From assembly GCF_030697065.1 (NCBI RefSeq), contig NZ_JAUYQU010000114.1, forward strand, positions 1 through 64,000: a stretch of 64,000 nucleotides of DNA, written 5' to 3'. This document shows positions 16,036 to 25,651 of the stretch, one piece after another. The notes beneath the pieces are model-generated. The model did no database searches and was not told the origin of the DNA. It saw only the letters and a program-made list of their open reading frames with translations. Source of the DNA: Bradyrhizobium sp. GTDB lineage: Bacteria > Pseudomonadota > Alphaproteobacteria > Rhizobiales > Xanthobacteraceae. A program made the translations under genes and the position numbers. Numbering within the stretch: the first letter of the stretch is position 1; every line of letters starts with the position of its first letter.

Positions 16036-17307
16036 CTACGGTCTCGCCTCCGCTGCAAAATCCGGTCGTTCCAGCAGCCAGGAGATGGCGAAGCCGGCTA
16101 CGAGACCCCAGAATGCGGCCCCGATATTCAATAGGGGCACGTCCGCGACGGTGACGAGGAAAGCTAGCAGCGCGCCGAGCGAGAAGCGCTCCTTGAACGC
16201 AGTGACGAAGGCCGTCTGCAGGACGCGCAGCATCGCGAGCCCCGCCAGGGCCATCACCAGCGACTTGGGTGAAACGAGCAGCAACCGTGTAAAGGTGGGC
16301 GCCAGCAGTCCGAACACCAGCGCCAGGCAGCCAACGAACATGGCGGCGCTGTACTGGCGCTTCTGATCGCCACTCGAGACCACAATGGCGTTGGTCGGCC
16401 CCGTCAGGCAGGAACTGACTCCGCCGACGACGGCACTGATCAACGAACCGATTCCACAGGCCATGGTCACGGCGTTCACCGGCGGCGCATGCCCTGCTGC
16501 CCGAAGCACGGCAAAGCCCTGGCCGTTCTGCACGACGAGGACCGTGATCGCGAGCGGCACGACAAGTTCGACCAAGGCCGCAATCGACCAGACTGGGGCC
16601 TGGATCACGGGTCGGATCAGTTCGAACTGAAGCGTTGCGGAGGCGTCGAACCGGCTGAAGATCATGGTTATCGATGCGCCGACCAGGAGCGCCCCGATGA
16701 TAGGTGGAACGCGCCGACCAAGCCGCGGGACCGCTGACAGGACGAGCCAGGTCGCAACCATGGGCCCGACGATGAAAGTGTCAGCAAAGACCGCGCGGAC
16801 GAGCTCGAGGCCGAAGCGCAGAAACACCCCGGCGACCATGCCCATCACGATCGGCATCGGAACGAGCAGCATGGCGCGCTTGACCCAGCCGCTCGCACCC
16901 AGCACCAGCATCAGCAGACCCGTGGCGTAGAAAGCGCCGACAGCCTCAGCAAATGTCAGATGGGTCAGCGACTGTCCAACCAGGACCGTCCCGGGAATAG
17001 TCCAGAAGAAAACGAGCGGCTGGCGATAGAGCCAGCTGAACAGGACCGTGATCAGGCCGTTGAAAAAGAAAACGCCGAAGATCCAGGACGCGATCTCTGT
17101 TTCGGTGAGCCCTCCGCTCGAGCCGACCGCCATAATGATCGCCACAGGCCCGGTCACCGCGAACAGCCAGCCGATGAAACCGTTCGATGCGTAGAGGAAG
17201 CCGAAATCCGAAAAAGTCTTCCGAGGACCCGGCGGTCGTTCAGTCGGTCGTTCGATCTGTATGACCATCAGGGAGGCGGACGCCAAGCTTCCGAAGTCTG
17301 GGGACAT
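16036..17307 (-). CDS. BenE-family (benzoate/H+ symporter-type) permease
   Basis: A 423-residue inner-membrane protein with about 12 helices. It has the BenE-family pattern, including FFWTIPGTVLVG, PIVMGMVAGVFLRFGL and the GLTGPTNA-like SCLTGPTNAIVVSSG segment. Characterised members import benzoate; the substrate here is unknown, and sulfur compounds or other organic anions cannot be excluded. It converges on the second YeeE gene with a 15-base gap, and its upstream region (17308-17510) is shared with the CoA-transferase gene. A second methionine, 12 codons in, is an alternative start. Confidence 0.72.
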   Translation of the reverse strand: MSPDFGSLASASLMVIQIERPTERPPGPRKTFSDFGFLYASNGFIGWLFAVTGPVAIIMAVGSSGGLTETEIASWIFGVFFFNGLITVLFSWLYRQPLVFFWTIPGTVLVGQSLTHLTFAEAVGAFYATGLLMLVLGASGWVKRAMLLVPMPIVMGMVAGVFLRFGLELVRAVFADTFIVGPMVATWLVLSAVPRLGRRVPPIIGALLVGASITMIFSRFDASATLQFELIRPVIQAPVWSIAALVELVVPLAITVLVVQNGQGFAVLRAAGHAPPVNAVTMACGIGSLISAVVGGVSSCLTGPTNAIVVSSGDQKRQYSAAMFVGCLALVFGLLAPTFTRLLLVSPKSLVMALAGLAMLRVLQTAFVTAFKERFSLGALLAFLVTVADVPLLNIGAAFWGLVAGFAISWLLERPDFAAEARP

Positions 17308-17510
17308 TGATCCGGTTTGAACCGAATCGGAGGATGCCTCATCCCCCTATCACGTTCAACATGGCACCGGCGAAAATCGAGTGATGCGTTTACGTCATCG
17401 GGGCGAACCAATCGGCAGGTCACTTCTGATGGCAAAGGGCTGGTATCGGTTACCATCTTGCTGCGGAAGCCATTCCCTGTAATCTGACGGAAACATAAGG
17501 GAAAAGATCG

Positions 17511-18698
17511 ATGGGGGGTGTTCTGGAGGGCGTGCGTGTCCTGGATTTTGGGCGCTATATCGCGGGTCCGTATTGCGCGACATTGCTGGCCGAGTTTGGC
17601 GCCGAGGTCATTCGCGTGGAAAAGCGCGACGGCAGCGAAGATCGCTTTGTGGCGCCGGTCGGCGAGGGTGGTGAGGGTGCGCTGTTTCTGCAGATCAACC
17701 GGAACAAGAAGTGCATCACGCTCGATCCGATGAAGCCGGCGGGACAGGAGGTGATGCGTCGGCTGGTTACGACTGCCGACGTGGTTGTCGCGAACCTGCC
17801 GCCGCAGACCTTGCGCGCGATGAAACTCGATTATGAGTCATTGAAAGCGATCAAGCCCGACATCATCCTGACGACGGCAACTGCGTTCGGTGGGCCGGGG
17901 CCCTGGTCCGACCGCGTCGGCTTCGACGGCGTCGGGCAGGTCATGTCCGGTTCGGTGTACATGACCGGCGTCGGTGATCCGCCTTACCGCGCCGCCGTGA
18001 ACTGGGTTGATTTCGGAACCGCGCTGCATTGCGCGTTCGGGACGCTCGCAGCCCTGATTGAGCGCGGCAAATCCGGGCGCGGGCAGATCGTCGAGGGCGC
18101 GTTGCTTGCAACCGCTTTGTCTTTCACCAACGCAACGCTGATCGAGCAGGCAGTGATCAAGGCGAATCGCGTCCCGACCGGCAATCTCGGCCAGACCGCC
18201 GCGCCGGCCGATATTTACCGCACCCGCGACGGCTGGGTGCTGTGCCAAGTCACGGGTCATCCGCTGTTCATTCGCTGGGCCAGGTTGTTGGGCGAGGAGG
18301 AGCAGTGGCTCAGCGATCCCCGCTTTGCGGACGATATCAAGCGCGGCGATAACGGCCCTGTCATCAGCGAACGGATGGCACGCTGGTGCGCGGAGCGCAC
18401 TACCCAGCAGGCCGTCGACACGCTGGGCGGAGCCATGATTCCGGCCGGACCGGTGCTCAGCCCGCAACAGGCGCTGGATCATCCGCACATCCGCGCCGCC
18501 GGCTTCATGCAGGATGTCGATTATCCGGGCTTGCCGACACCCGCACCGGTCGCACGAGCCGCCGTCCGGCTGTCGGAAACACCGGGCGAAATCGTGTCGC
18601 GCCCGCCGATGCTTGGCGAGCATACCGATCTTGTCCTGGCCGATCTCGGCTATGATGCGGCTGCGATTGCGGCGCTTCGGCAAGGCGGCATCATTTAG
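17511..18698 (+). CDS. CaiB/BaiF-type CoA-transferase
   Basis: A 395-residue class III CoA-transferase. Family features are the opening LEGVRVLDFGRYIAGPYCATLLAEFGAEVIRVE region (seen in two parts), the DRVGFDGVGQVMSG segment, and the C-terminal PMLGEHTDLVLADLGY. Family members move CoA between organic acids such as oxalate, carnitine derivatives, benzylsuccinate or mesaconate. The gene is divergent from the BenE-type permease, so uptake and CoA activation of one organic acid is plausible, but the acid cannot be told from sequence. Confidence 0.85.
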   Translation: MGGVLEGVRVLDFGRYIAGPYCATLLAEFGAEVIRVEKRDGSEDRFVAPVGEGGEGALFLQINRNKKCITLDPMKPAGQEVMRRLVTTADVVVANLPPQTLRAMKLDYESLKAIKPDIILTTATAFGGPGPWSDRVGFDGVGQVMSGSVYMTGVGDPPYRAAVNWVDFGTALHCAFGTLAALIERGKSGRGQIVEGALLATALSFTNATLIEQAVIKANRVPTGNLGQTAAPADIYRTRDGWVLCQVTGHPLFIRWARLLGEEEQWLSDPRFADDIKRGDNGPVISERMARWCAERTTQQAVDTLGGAMIPAGPVLSPQQALDHPHIRAAGFMQDVDYPGLPTPAPVARAAVRLSETPGEIVSRPPMLGEHTDLVLADLGYDAAAIAALRQGGII

Positions 18699-18825
18699 CG
18701 GCCATCCGGATTTTCGCGTGGGATTTCGAGGCCCTCGATGATTGTGGCCGACGCCTTCAACCCGCGATGCACCGGCCGGGACGCATCGGCGGGTTGCGGG
18801 AATTGCTTGAACGTCTGCTCTACCC

Positions 18826-18843
18826 GCAGGACTGGTGTCCTGC
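18826..18843. terminator. Hairpin between convergent CoA-transferase and napC
   Basis: Perfect 7-base-pair stem GCAGGAC/GTCCTGC with a TGGT loop, followed on the plus strand by a modest T-rich stretch. It sits between two convergent genes and may serve both. Confidence 0.5.
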
Positions 18844-18861
18844 CGGCGGCTTGATTTTGAC

Positions 18862-19500
18862 CTACTGCCAGCCCGGAACGCCCTTCATGTCGGGCAGTTG
18901 GTGGGCGATGCCCTTGTGGCAGTCGATGCAGGTCTTTTCGCCGGTGAACAGGAAGCGCTGATGCGCGACCGAGGCGCGCGGCGACTGCTTGGTGATGTCC
19001 ATCGATTCGGCACTGTGGCAGTTACGGCATTCCAGCGAATCATTGGCCTTCAACCGCGCCCATTCGTGCAGCGCCAGTTCGAGCCGGTGGTCCTGGAATT
19101 TTTCGCGGGTATTGATGGTGCCGAACAGATGGCCCCAGACCTCCTTGGAGGCCTGCATCTTGCGCGCGATCTTGTCGGTCCAGTTGTGCGGGACGTGGCA
19201 ATCCGGACAACTGGCGCGGACCCCGGATGGGTTGGAGAAATGCACGGTGGTCTTCAGTTCGGCGAACACGTTGTCCTTCATCTCGTGGCAGCCGGTGCAG
19301 AATTTTTCGGTGTTGGTGATTTCCAGCGCGGTGTTGAAGCCGCCCCAGAAAATGATTCCGGCGACGAAGCCGGCGAACACCAGCACGCCGAGCCCGAACA
19401 CCGAACTCGGCCGGCGCAGCACGTCCCACAATTCGACGATGAAATTCCACAAACGTGCCAGCCAGGATCGGCGGGGGGATGCCGGATCGGCCGTGCTCAT
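18862..19500 (-). CDS. napC: NapC, membrane-anchored tetraheme quinol dehydrogenase
   Basis: A 212-residue NapC/NirT-family protein: one N-terminal membrane anchor (about residues 30-55) then four heme motifs, CTGCH, CPDCH, CRNCH and CIDCH. It takes electrons from ubiquinol and delivers them to NapB. Its ATG overlaps the napB stop (ATGA). Last gene of the leftward napEDABC operon. Confidence 0.95.
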   Translation of the reverse strand: MSTADPASPRRSWLARLWNFIVELWDVLRRPSSVFGLGVLVFAGFVAGIIFWGGFNTALEITNTEKFCTGCHEMKDNVFAELKTTVHFSNPSGVRASCPDCHVPHNWTDKIARKMQASKEVWGHLFGTINTREKFQDHRLELALHEWARLKANDSLECRNCHSAESMDITKQSPRASVAHQRFLFTGEKTCIDCHKGIAHQLPDMKGVPGWQ

Positions 19501-19967
19501 CGCTGGCCTCCCGGCGCCGTGCGGCCGATCAGGGTGTCGATGTCGACGAAGTCATTGGTGATCGGCGCCTTCACCACGTTCTGCGGCACGTGGCACGAGG
19601 TGCAGAAGTAGCGACGTGGCGACACCGAAGCCAGGAACTGGCCGTCACGGTCCATGAAGTGGGTGATCGAAACCATCGGAGCCTGCGATTCGCCGGTGCG
19701 GGCGCGGGCGTGACAGGACATGCATTTGTTGCCGTTGATGTCGATCTGATAACCCTCGATCGAATGCGGGATCACCGGCGGCTGTTCCGGATAGTTTCGC
19801 ACCTCTTTCTCCGAGGTGTTGCGCATCGGCGTCATCGGAGGGGCAGGTCCCTCCTCGTTGAGCGGAGTCGGGCCGCGCAGGCCCGAATTGAGCGATTGCG
19901 CCAGCAGCGACCCCGATCCGGCCGCCAGCGCGATGAGTAGCACGAGAACGGAGGATTTCCGGATCAT
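19497..19967 (-). CDS. napB: NapB, diheme electron-transfer subunit of nitrate reductase
   Basis: A 156-residue periplasmic protein with signal peptide (1-25) and two heme sites, CMSCH and CTSCH, each preceded by the NapB histidine ligands in PVIPHSIEG and [11 protein letters not shown]. It passes electrons from NapC to NapA. The start overlaps the napA stop by four bases; a longer open frame upstream lies inside napA and is not used. Confidence 0.94.
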   Translation of the reverse strand: MIRKSSVLVLLIALAAGSGSLLAQSLNSGLRGPTPLNEEGPAPPMTPMRNTSEKEVRNYPEQPPVIPHSIEGYQIDINGNKCMSCHARARTGESQAPMVSITHFMDRDGQFLASVSPRRYFCTSCHVPQNVVKAPITNDFVDIDTLIGRTAPGGQR

Positions 19968-22477
19968 GTCGAACTCACCTTTTCGATGCGCACGGCGCAT
20001 TTCTTGTAATCGGTCTGCAACGAAATCGGATCGGTGGCATCCAGCGTCACCTTGTTGATGAGCTGCGCCTCGTCGAACCACGGCACGAACACCAGCCCGC
20101 GCGGGGTCTTGTTGCGGCCGCGGGTCTCCACCCGGGTGCGAATGAAGCCGCGGCGCGACTGCACCTTGACCTCGTCGCCGCGCCGCAGCTTCAGCTCGGC
20201 GGCGTCGTCGGGATGCATGAAGCACACCGCCTCCGGGAACGCCTTGTAAAGTTCGGGGACGCGGCGCGTCATGGTGCCGGAATGCCAGTGCTCCAGCACG
20301 CGGCCGGTCGAAAGCCAGAACGGGTATTCGCTGTCGGGTGATTCGGCCGCCGGTTCGAACGGCAGGGCGAAGATCCGTGCCTTGCCGTCCGCGTGCCCGT
20401 AGAACTGCACGCCGGCCCCGGCCTTGACATAGGGGTCCAGGCCTTCGCGAAACCGCCATCTGGTTTCCTGGCCGTTGACGACCGGCCAGCGCAATCCGCG
20501 CTCGCGATGATAGGTCTCGAACGGCGCCAGGTCATGGGCATGGCCGCGGCCAAAGCCGGCATATTCCTCGAACAGGCCCTTGTGCACGTAGAAGCCGAAC
20601 GCCTTCGACTCGTCGTTGGCGTAGCCGGCTTCGATGTCGGACAGCGGAAACTTGTCGACCTGGCCGTTCCTGAACAGCACGTCGAACAGCGTCTTGCCGC
20701 GGTATTCCGGCTTCTTGGCGATCAGCGCTTCCGGCCACACTTCCTCGATCTTGAAGCGTTTTGAGAACTCCATCAATTGCCAGAGGTCCGAACGGGACTC
20801 GCCGGGTGCGGTGACCATCTGGTGCCAGAACTGGGTGCGACGCTCGGCATTGCCGTAGGCGCCTTCCTTTTCCACCCACATCGCGGTGGGCAGGATCAGA
20901 TCGGCGGCGAGCGCCGTTACCGACGGATAGGCATCGGACACCACGATGAAGTTTTCCGGATTGCGGAAGCCCGGATAGGTCTCCTCGTTGGCGTTGGGGC
21001 CGGCCTGCAGATTGTTGTTGACCTGAACCCAGTAGGCGTTGAGCAGGCCGTCCTTCAGCATCCGGCTCTGCAGCACGGCATGATAGCCCGGCTTGTCGGG
21101 GATGGTGCCCTCCGGCAGCTTCCAGATCTTCTCGGCGATGTCGCGATGCGCCTTGTTGGTCACCACCATGTCGGCGGGGAGGCGATGCGAGAAGGTGCCG
21201 ACCTCGCGCGCGGTGCCGCAGGCCGAGGGCTGGCCGGTCAGCGAGAACGGGCTGTTGCCGGGCTCGGAGATTTTCCCGGTCAGCAGGTGGATGTTGTAGA
21301 CGAGATTGTTGCACCAGACGCCGCGGGTGTGCTGGTTGAAGCCCATGGTCCAGAAACTGGTGACCTTGATCTTGGGATCGGCGTAGAGCTCGGCCAGCGC
21401 CTCAAGGCGGTTGACCGGCACGCCCGACATCTCCGCCGCCTTCTCCAGCGTGTAGTCGGCGACGAACTTCGCGAATTCGTCGAAGCTCATGTCGGTGGAG
21501 TCGTTGGCCTTGGCGGCGCCGGTTGCCTTCTTCTGCAGCGGATGTTCCGGCCGCAGGCCGTAACCGATGTCGGTTTGGCCGCGCTTGAAGGTGGTGTGCG
21601 CGGCGACGAAGGCCGTGTTGACCCGGCCGGTCTTGATGATGTGGTTGGCGATGGCGTTGAGGATGTAGAGGTCGGTCTGCGGCTTGAAGATCATGCCGAT
21701 GTCGGCGAGGTCGAACGAGCGGTGCTCGAAGGTAGACAGCACGGCGACGCGGACATGCGACGCCGAAAGCCTGCGATCGGTCACCCGGGTCCACAGGATG
21801 GGATGCATCTCGGCCATGTTCGAGCCCCACAGCACGAATGCATCCGCCGCTTCGATGTCGTCATAGCAGCCCATCGGCTCGTCGATGCCGAAGGTGCGCA
21901 TCATGCCGGCCACGGCCGAGGCCATGCAGTGCCGCGCATTGGGATCGATATTGTTGGTGCGGAAGCCGGCCTTGAACAGCTTGACGGCGGCATAGCCCTC
22001 CCAGATCGTCCATTGGCCGGAACCGAACATGCCGACCCCGCTGGGGCCGCGCTTCTTCAGCGCCGCCTTGTATTTCTCCGCCATGATGTCGAAGGCCTCA
22101 TCCCACGACACCGGCGTGAACTCGCCGTTCTTGTCGTATTTGCCGGCTGTCTTGCGCAGCATGGGCTGGGTCAACCGGTCGTGGCCGTACATGATCTTGG
22201 ACAGGAAATAGCCCTTGACGCAGTTGAGCCCGCGATTGACCTCGGACTTGATGTCGCCATGGGTCGCGACCACGCGATTGTCCTTGGTCGCCACCATGAC
22301 GCTGCAGCCGGTGCCGCAGAACCGGCACGCCGCCTTGTCCCATTTCAACTCGCTGGTGGCGCGGTCGGTGACGACGTTCGCCGCCAGCGTCGGCGTGGCC
22401 ATGCCCCCCGCCAGCGCCGCCATCGCGGCAGCCTCCAGCTTCAGAACCTGGCGGCGGTCGAGTTTGGGTGCGGTCAT
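19964..22477 (-). CDS. napA: NapA, periplasmic nitrate reductase catalytic subunit
   Basis: An 837-residue Mo-bis-MGD enzyme with a Tat signal ([20 protein letters not shown]). The [4Fe-4S] site is CRFCGTGC followed by a fourth cysteine in NRGLNCVKG. The molybdenum cysteine lies in [11 protein letters not shown]. The C-terminal molydopterin-binding domain is complete (ends ...RIEKVSST). It reduces nitrate to nitrite in the periplasm. The ATG at 22477 is 16 bases after napD; an in-frame extension upstream overlaps napD and lacks a start context. Confidence 0.96.
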   Translation of the reverse strand: MTAPKLDRRQVLKLEAAAMAALAGGMATPTLAANVVTDRATSELKWDKAACRFCGTGCSVMVATKDNRVVATHGDIKSEVNRGLNCVKGYFLSKIMYGHDRLTQPMLRKTAGKYDKNGEFTPVSWDEAFDIMAEKYKAALKKRGPSGVGMFGSGQWTIWEGYAAVKLFKAGFRTNNIDPNARHCMASAVAGMMRTFGIDEPMGCYDDIEAADAFVLWGSNMAEMHPILWTRVTDRRLSASHVRVAVLSTFEHRSFDLADIGMIFKPQTDLYILNAIANHIIKTGRVNTAFVAAHTTFKRGQTDIGYGLRPEHPLQKKATGAAKANDSTDMSFDEFAKFVADYTLEKAAEMSGVPVNRLEALAELYADPKIKVTSFWTMGFNQHTRGVWCNNLVYNIHLLTGKISEPGNSPFSLTGQPSACGTAREVGTFSHRLPADMVVTNKAHRDIAEKIWKLPEGTIPDKPGYHAVLQSRMLKDGLLNAYWVQVNNNLQAGPNANEETYPGFRNPENFIVVSDAYPSVTALAADLILPTAMWVEKEGAYGNAERRTQFWHQMVTAPGESRSDLWQLMEFSKRFKIEEVWPEALIAKKPEYRGKTLFDVLFRNGQVDKFPLSDIEAGYANDESKAFGFYVHKGLFEEYAGFGRGHAHDLAPFETYHRERGLRWPVVNGQETRWRFREGLDPYVKAGAGVQFYGHADGKARIFALPFEPAAESPDSEYPFWLSTGRVLEHWHSGTMTRRVPELYKAFPEAVCFMHPDDAAELKLRRGDEVKVQSRRGFIRTRVETRGRNKTPRGLVFVPWFDEAQLINKVTLDATDPISLQTDYKKCAVRIEKVSST

Positions 22478-22493
22478 GACAATTCTCCCGACG

Positions 22494-22814
22494 TCAGCTT
22501 GCGTCGATGGCGTGAAAGACGAGCGAGGCGGTGTAGACGTCGGGCAGCAGCGCGATCGTGTTGAGCGTCGATCCGAGCGCGCCCGCATCGGCCGCATCGA
22601 CCACGACGACCAGCTTTCCCTTGGGATCGCGGCCGTAGATCTCGCAGCCTTCCAGGGCCACGATGGAAGTTTCCACTTCGGAGAGGCGTTCCGGCCGCGC
22701 CTGGACCAGAATGCTGGCGATCTCGCCGCCGGGCGGCGCGACAACTTGATCCGCTTTGAGCAGGCGACCCGTGATGAGGGCCCGACGATCGATCGCGATG
22801 TGAGGTCTGGCCAC
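22494..22814 (-). CDS. napD: NapD, NapA maturation chaperone
   Basis: A 106-residue cytoplasmic protein of the NapD family, which binds the NapA Tat signal during cofactor loading. Typical features are [17 protein letters not shown] and [14 protein letters not shown]. The GTG at 22814 has an AAGGA ribosome site at good distance; the open frame runs further upstream into napE without a matching start. Confidence 0.88.
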   Translation of the reverse strand: MARPHIAIDRRALITGRLLKADQVVAPPGGEIASILVQARPERLSEVETSIVALEGCEIYGRDPKGKLVVVVDAADAGALGSTLNTIALLPDVYTASLVFHAIDAS

Positions 22815-22836
22815 GGTGGTTCCTTGAAAGTTGCAG

Positions 22837-23019
22837 TTAGCGCGGGGGAGGGCCGGGGGGGCCGGCCAGCATCTGGTAGACCCAGACGGCAAGTCCGTAG
22901 CTGCCGACGGTCGCTACCGCGAACGCCGGCATCAGCACTGCCGTCAGGAACAGAAACGCAAAGATTTCCATGCGCCGACGGCGCGGCCGTCCACCCGTGT
23001 CGTTGCCAGCGGCCGACAT
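22837..23019 (-). CDS. napE: NapE, small membrane protein of the nap operon
   Basis: A 60-residue protein with a basic N-terminus ([14 protein letters not shown]) and one transmembrane helix that matches NapE in length and layout. Its role in nitrate reduction is not established. First gene of napEDABC, 87 bases downstream of a perfect FNR/FixK-type box. Confidence 0.85.
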   Translation of the reverse strand: MSAAGNDTGGRPRRRRMEIFAFLFLTAVLMPAFAVATVGSYGLAVWVYQMLAGPPGPPPR

Positions 23020-23105
23020 GTTGCGTGTCTCATTTGAAATGTGATGATCGGCGACATCAGGGTCGCCACCTTGGATCAGTCTCGAACTTCGACGCACTGA
23101 GCTCC

Positions 23106-23119
23106 TTGATCTGAATCAA
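23106..23119. promoter_or_regulatory. FNR/FixK-type box upstream of napE
   Basis: Perfect TTGATCTGAATCAA palindrome in the napE promoter region. It is likely bound by FixK2 or FnrN encoded in this window, linking nitrate reduction to low oxygen. Confidence 0.85.
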
Positions 23120-23214
23120 TTCAGCATGGGTTGTTCGCTTTGGCAATGACCGCGCCGGTCTCAGGTTACCAGCGGCAGCGGCAAAAGCTTCCCTGGAACA
23201 ACCAGCGGTGCAGT

Positions 23215-23228
23215 TTGCGCCTCAACAA
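23215..23228. promoter_or_regulatory. NnrR-like box upstream of the DUF1858 gene
   Basis: TTGCGCCTCAACAA is one mismatch from a TTGCG-N4-(C/A)GCAA type NnrR/Dnr half-site pair. Its centre lies 31.5 bases before the centre of a TTAAGAT -10-like element (23250-23256), the spacing of a class II Crp/Fnr promoter. Transcription would then start next to the ATG at 23263. Confidence 0.4.
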
Positions 23229-23262
23229 AGAATCACGTGGCCATGCGGCTTAAGATGACAGC

Positions 23263-23475
23263 ATGAAACAGAGCCTGCCCACGCCCGACATGACGGTCGA
23301 CCAGGTGATGAGCCGCTGGCCGGACTCGATACGGGTATTCATGGATTTCAAAATGGGCTGCGTGGGCTGCCCGATCGCGACCTTCCATTCGGTCGGCGAA
23401 GCGAGCCGCGAGCACGAGATCGACCCCGTGACATTCCTGCTAGCCCTGAAGGGCTGCGTCCGAATCGGAACCTGA
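23263..23475 (+). CDS. DUF1858 redox-disulfide small protein
   Basis: A 70-residue soluble protein of the DUF1858 / hybrid-cluster-protein-associated redox family. The hallmark is GCVGCPIATFHSVGEA with two cysteines in CxxC. Relatives are found near hybrid cluster proteins and nitrogen-oxide enzymes and may carry a redox-active disulfide or metal. Here it sits between nap and the dnr/nnrS pair and converges on dnr (14-base gap). Function unknown; a role in nitrosative-stress chemistry is inference. Confidence 0.78.
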   Translation: MKQSLPTPDMTVDQVMSRWPDSIRVFMDFKMGCVGCPIATFHSVGEASREHEIDPVTFLLALKGCVRIGT

Positions 23476-23489
23476 TCTGTTTGTCGATC

Positions 23490-24188
23490 TCATCTTCCCC
23501 GGCCTTCGGCGACCCCGAACAGTCGGTGAGGGTCGCGCAGCACGATGCGTTGCCGTCCGCCCTCGACCAGGCCCTGTTGTTCCCATGCGCTGAGAATGCG
23601 GCTCACGGTATGCAGGGTCGTGCCGGTCATCTCGGCAACGTCCTGCCGGCTGATCGGAAAATCGATCTCGACGCCTTGATCGACCTTGCGGCCGGCCTGC
23701 TTGGCCAGGCGCAACAGCGCATGCGCGACGCGCTGCTCGACCTGTTGGCTGGACATTTCGAGGACGCGGGCCTGGGTATCCTGCAATCGGCTGCCGACGG
23801 TCTGCAGCGCGCCGGCGGCAAGTGCAGGGAATTGTGTGATCAACTGGGGCCACAGGGTCGATGGCCACGACAACGCCACGCTGTCGACGGCCGCAATCGC
23901 GGTTGCCGGGTAATGCTTCAGCCCCATCGCCTGCGCGACCCCGAACAATTCCCCCGCGGAGACGTAGCGAACCACGATCTGCTGCCCTTGCGGTGTGGTC
24001 TTTTCAACCCGCAGATGGCCGTGCAGCAAGACGAAGAATGAATGCGCTTCCGTGCCCTGGCCGAATACGCTGGTGTCTTTTCGATATCTGACCGATCGGG
24101 CGCCACGCAGGATGACATCGAGATCCTCGGCGCTCAAGCCTGCGAAGATCGGGACACTTGCAACGATTGAACGGTCGAGAGAGGCCAT
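23490..24188 (-). CDS. Crp/Fnr-family regulator, Dnr/NnrR type
   Basis: A 232-residue regulator: cyclic-nucleotide-binding-like domain (about 10-130) and Crp helix-turn-helix (about 175-215; ISRQDVAEMTGTTLHTVSRILSAWEQQGLV). It has none of the N-terminal cysteines of oxygen-sensing Fnr, as expected for NO-responsive Dnr/NnrR proteins. It is divergent from nnrS, a usual target. The ATG at 24188 is chosen because the open frame upstream has no family resemblance. The distinction between Dnr, NnrR and other cysteine-less members is by context. Confidence 0.78.
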   Translation of the reverse strand: MASLDRSIVASVPIFAGLSAEDLDVILRGARSVRYRKDTSVFGQGTEAHSFFVLLHGHLRVEKTTPQGQQIVVRYVSAGELFGVAQAMGLKHYPATAIAAVDSVALSWPSTLWPQLITQFPALAAGALQTVGSRLQDTQARVLEMSSQQVEQRVAHALLRLAKQAGRKVDQGVEIDFPISRQDVAEMTGTTLHTVSRILSAWEQQGLVEGGRQRIVLRDPHRLFGVAEGRGR

Positions 24189-24284
24189 GGAGTGTTCCGG
24201 ATGCGCAATTGCGGACCGCCGTCCGCCGACGTTTGGCGCGACCGCCTGTTCGGCCGCCCTATATCGCGACAATCGACCGGCAGC

Positions 24285-24298
24285 TTGCGCTAAAGCAA
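24285..24298. promoter_or_regulatory. NnrR/Dnr-type box between dnr and nnrS
   Basis: TTGCGCTAAAGCAA, a near-perfect dyad with TTGC/GCAA ends, resembles NnrR sites rather than the TTGAT FixK boxes elsewhere in the window. It lies about 112 bases upstream of the nnrS start and 100 from the dnr start, so could serve either. Confidence 0.55.
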
Positions 24299-24403
24299 GG
24301 TCCCCCAGGCGATTGCGGATTAGACGGCGCGCACGTGGCCATGGCAATGACGGTGGCGCGACGGCGGCCCGTGAACGTGGGAAGCCAAAGCAGGAGCCAG
24401 ATC

Positions 24404-25579
24404 ATGTCAATTCCGCGTTTGAGGGATTACCGGGGGCCTGCCTTGTTCTCCTACGGCTTCCGGCCGTTCTTTTTCTTCGGATCCGTCTATGCCGGCGCCA
24501 TCATCCTGGTGTGGCTGCCGGTGTTTTACGGCCAGCTGTTCCTCGCTAGCGCGTTTTCGCCCCGGGACTGGCATGTCCATGAGATGTTGTTTGGATACAT
24601 CGCGGCTGTCATTGCCGGTTTCCTGCTGACGGCGGTACCGAACTGGACGGGAAGACTGCCGTTGCAGGGCAGGCCGCTGATGCTGCTGTTCTCGACCTGG
24701 GTCGCTGGACGCATTGCGGTCAGCATCTCTGCCTGGATTGGCTGGGCGCCGGCCGCGGCGATCGATTCGGTGTTTCTCATCCTGCTTGCGGCATCCGCGG
24801 CGCGCGAGATCATTGCGGGCAAGAAGTGGGGCAATCTCATGATTGTCATCATTATCAGCCTGCTCGCCGCCGGCAATCTGGCGTTTCATCTGGAAGCGCA
24901 TTTTTCCGGACTGGCTGATTACACCGCCCGTGGCGGCATCGCCGTGGTGATTACCCTGATCGCGCTGATCGGCGGGCGGATTGTTCCGAGCTTTACCCGA
25001 AACTGGCTGGCAAAGCAGCCGCCCGGCCGGATGCCCGCGCCGTTCGGCCGCTTCGACGCGGCGACCGTCGGCGCGAGCGGGCTCGTTCTCCTGTTCTGGG
25101 TGGTGCGGCCGCAGGACCGGATCACCGGCGGACTGTTGCTGCTGTGCGGCGGCATGCACCTGATCCGGTTGGTACGCTGGAGCGGATACCGCACATTCGC
25201 GGATCGTCTGGTGTTGATCCTGCATATCGCCTACGCCTTCGTCCCGGCGGGCTTCATTCTCTCGGCGCTCGGCGCCTTCGACCTCGTCGCCCCCAGCGCC
25301 GGGATCCACGCATGGACGGGTGGAGCGATCGGCACCATGACGCTTGCCGTGATGAGCCGGGCAACGCTCGGTCACACCGGGCAGCGGCTCGAAGCTTCGC
25401 CTGCCACGCAACTCATCTACGCTGCAGTGATTGTCGCTGCCATCGCGCGGGTTTGCGCCGCGCTGGAAACCGACCATGCGGGTCTGCTGCTGGCGGTTTC
25501 CGGTATCGCCTGGGCTATGGCGTTTCTCGGATTTGCCGCGGCTTACTCTGCGGCATTCTGGTCGCTACGCCGGCCATGA
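24404..25579 (+). CDS. nnrS: NnrS family protein
   Basis: A 391-residue integral membrane protein with about 12 helices. It has NnrS-typical segments: FSYGFRPFFFFGSVYAG, WHVHEMLFGYIAAVIAGFLLTAVPNWTGR (in two halves), GGRIVPSFTRNWL and MSRATLGHTG. Conserved histidines bind heme and copper in characterised NnrS, which is linked to nitric oxide tolerance. It starts at ATG with CAGGAG ribosome site; the frame is open further upstream but is not family-like there. Confidence 0.9.
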   Translation: MSIPRLRDYRGPALFSYGFRPFFFFGSVYAGAIILVWLPVFYGQLFLASAFSPRDWHVHEMLFGYIAAVIAGFLLTAVPNWTGRLPLQGRPLMLLFSTWVAGRIAVSISAWIGWAPAAAIDSVFLILLAASAAREIIAGKKWGNLMIVIIISLLAAGNLAFHLEAHFSGLADYTARGGIAVVITLIALIGGRIVPSFTRNWLAKQPPGRMPAPFGRFDAATVGASGLVLLFWVVRPQDRITGGLLLLCGGMHLIRLVRWSGYRTFADRLVLILHIAYAFVPAGFILSALGAFDLVAPSAGIHAWTGGAIGTMTLAVMSRATLGHTGQRLEASPATQLIYAAVIVAAIARVCAALETDHAGLLLAVSGIAWAMAFLGFAAAYSAAFWSLRRP

Positions 25580-25651
25580 GCCGACGGCAAGTCGTGACTC
25601 AAGTCACCATGGCCGCAGTGATCATGGCGGCGAATGGCCTGGCCATCGGCC

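Noticed and set aside
16026-16037. GTCGCCGGCGAC palindrome at the end of the second YeeE gene
   Set aside because: Too short and GC-rich to stand out from background; overlaps the end of the BenE gene.
20777-22564. 595-codon plus-strand frame opposite napA
   Set aside because: Antisense shadow caused by GC-rich codon use; napA is unambiguous.
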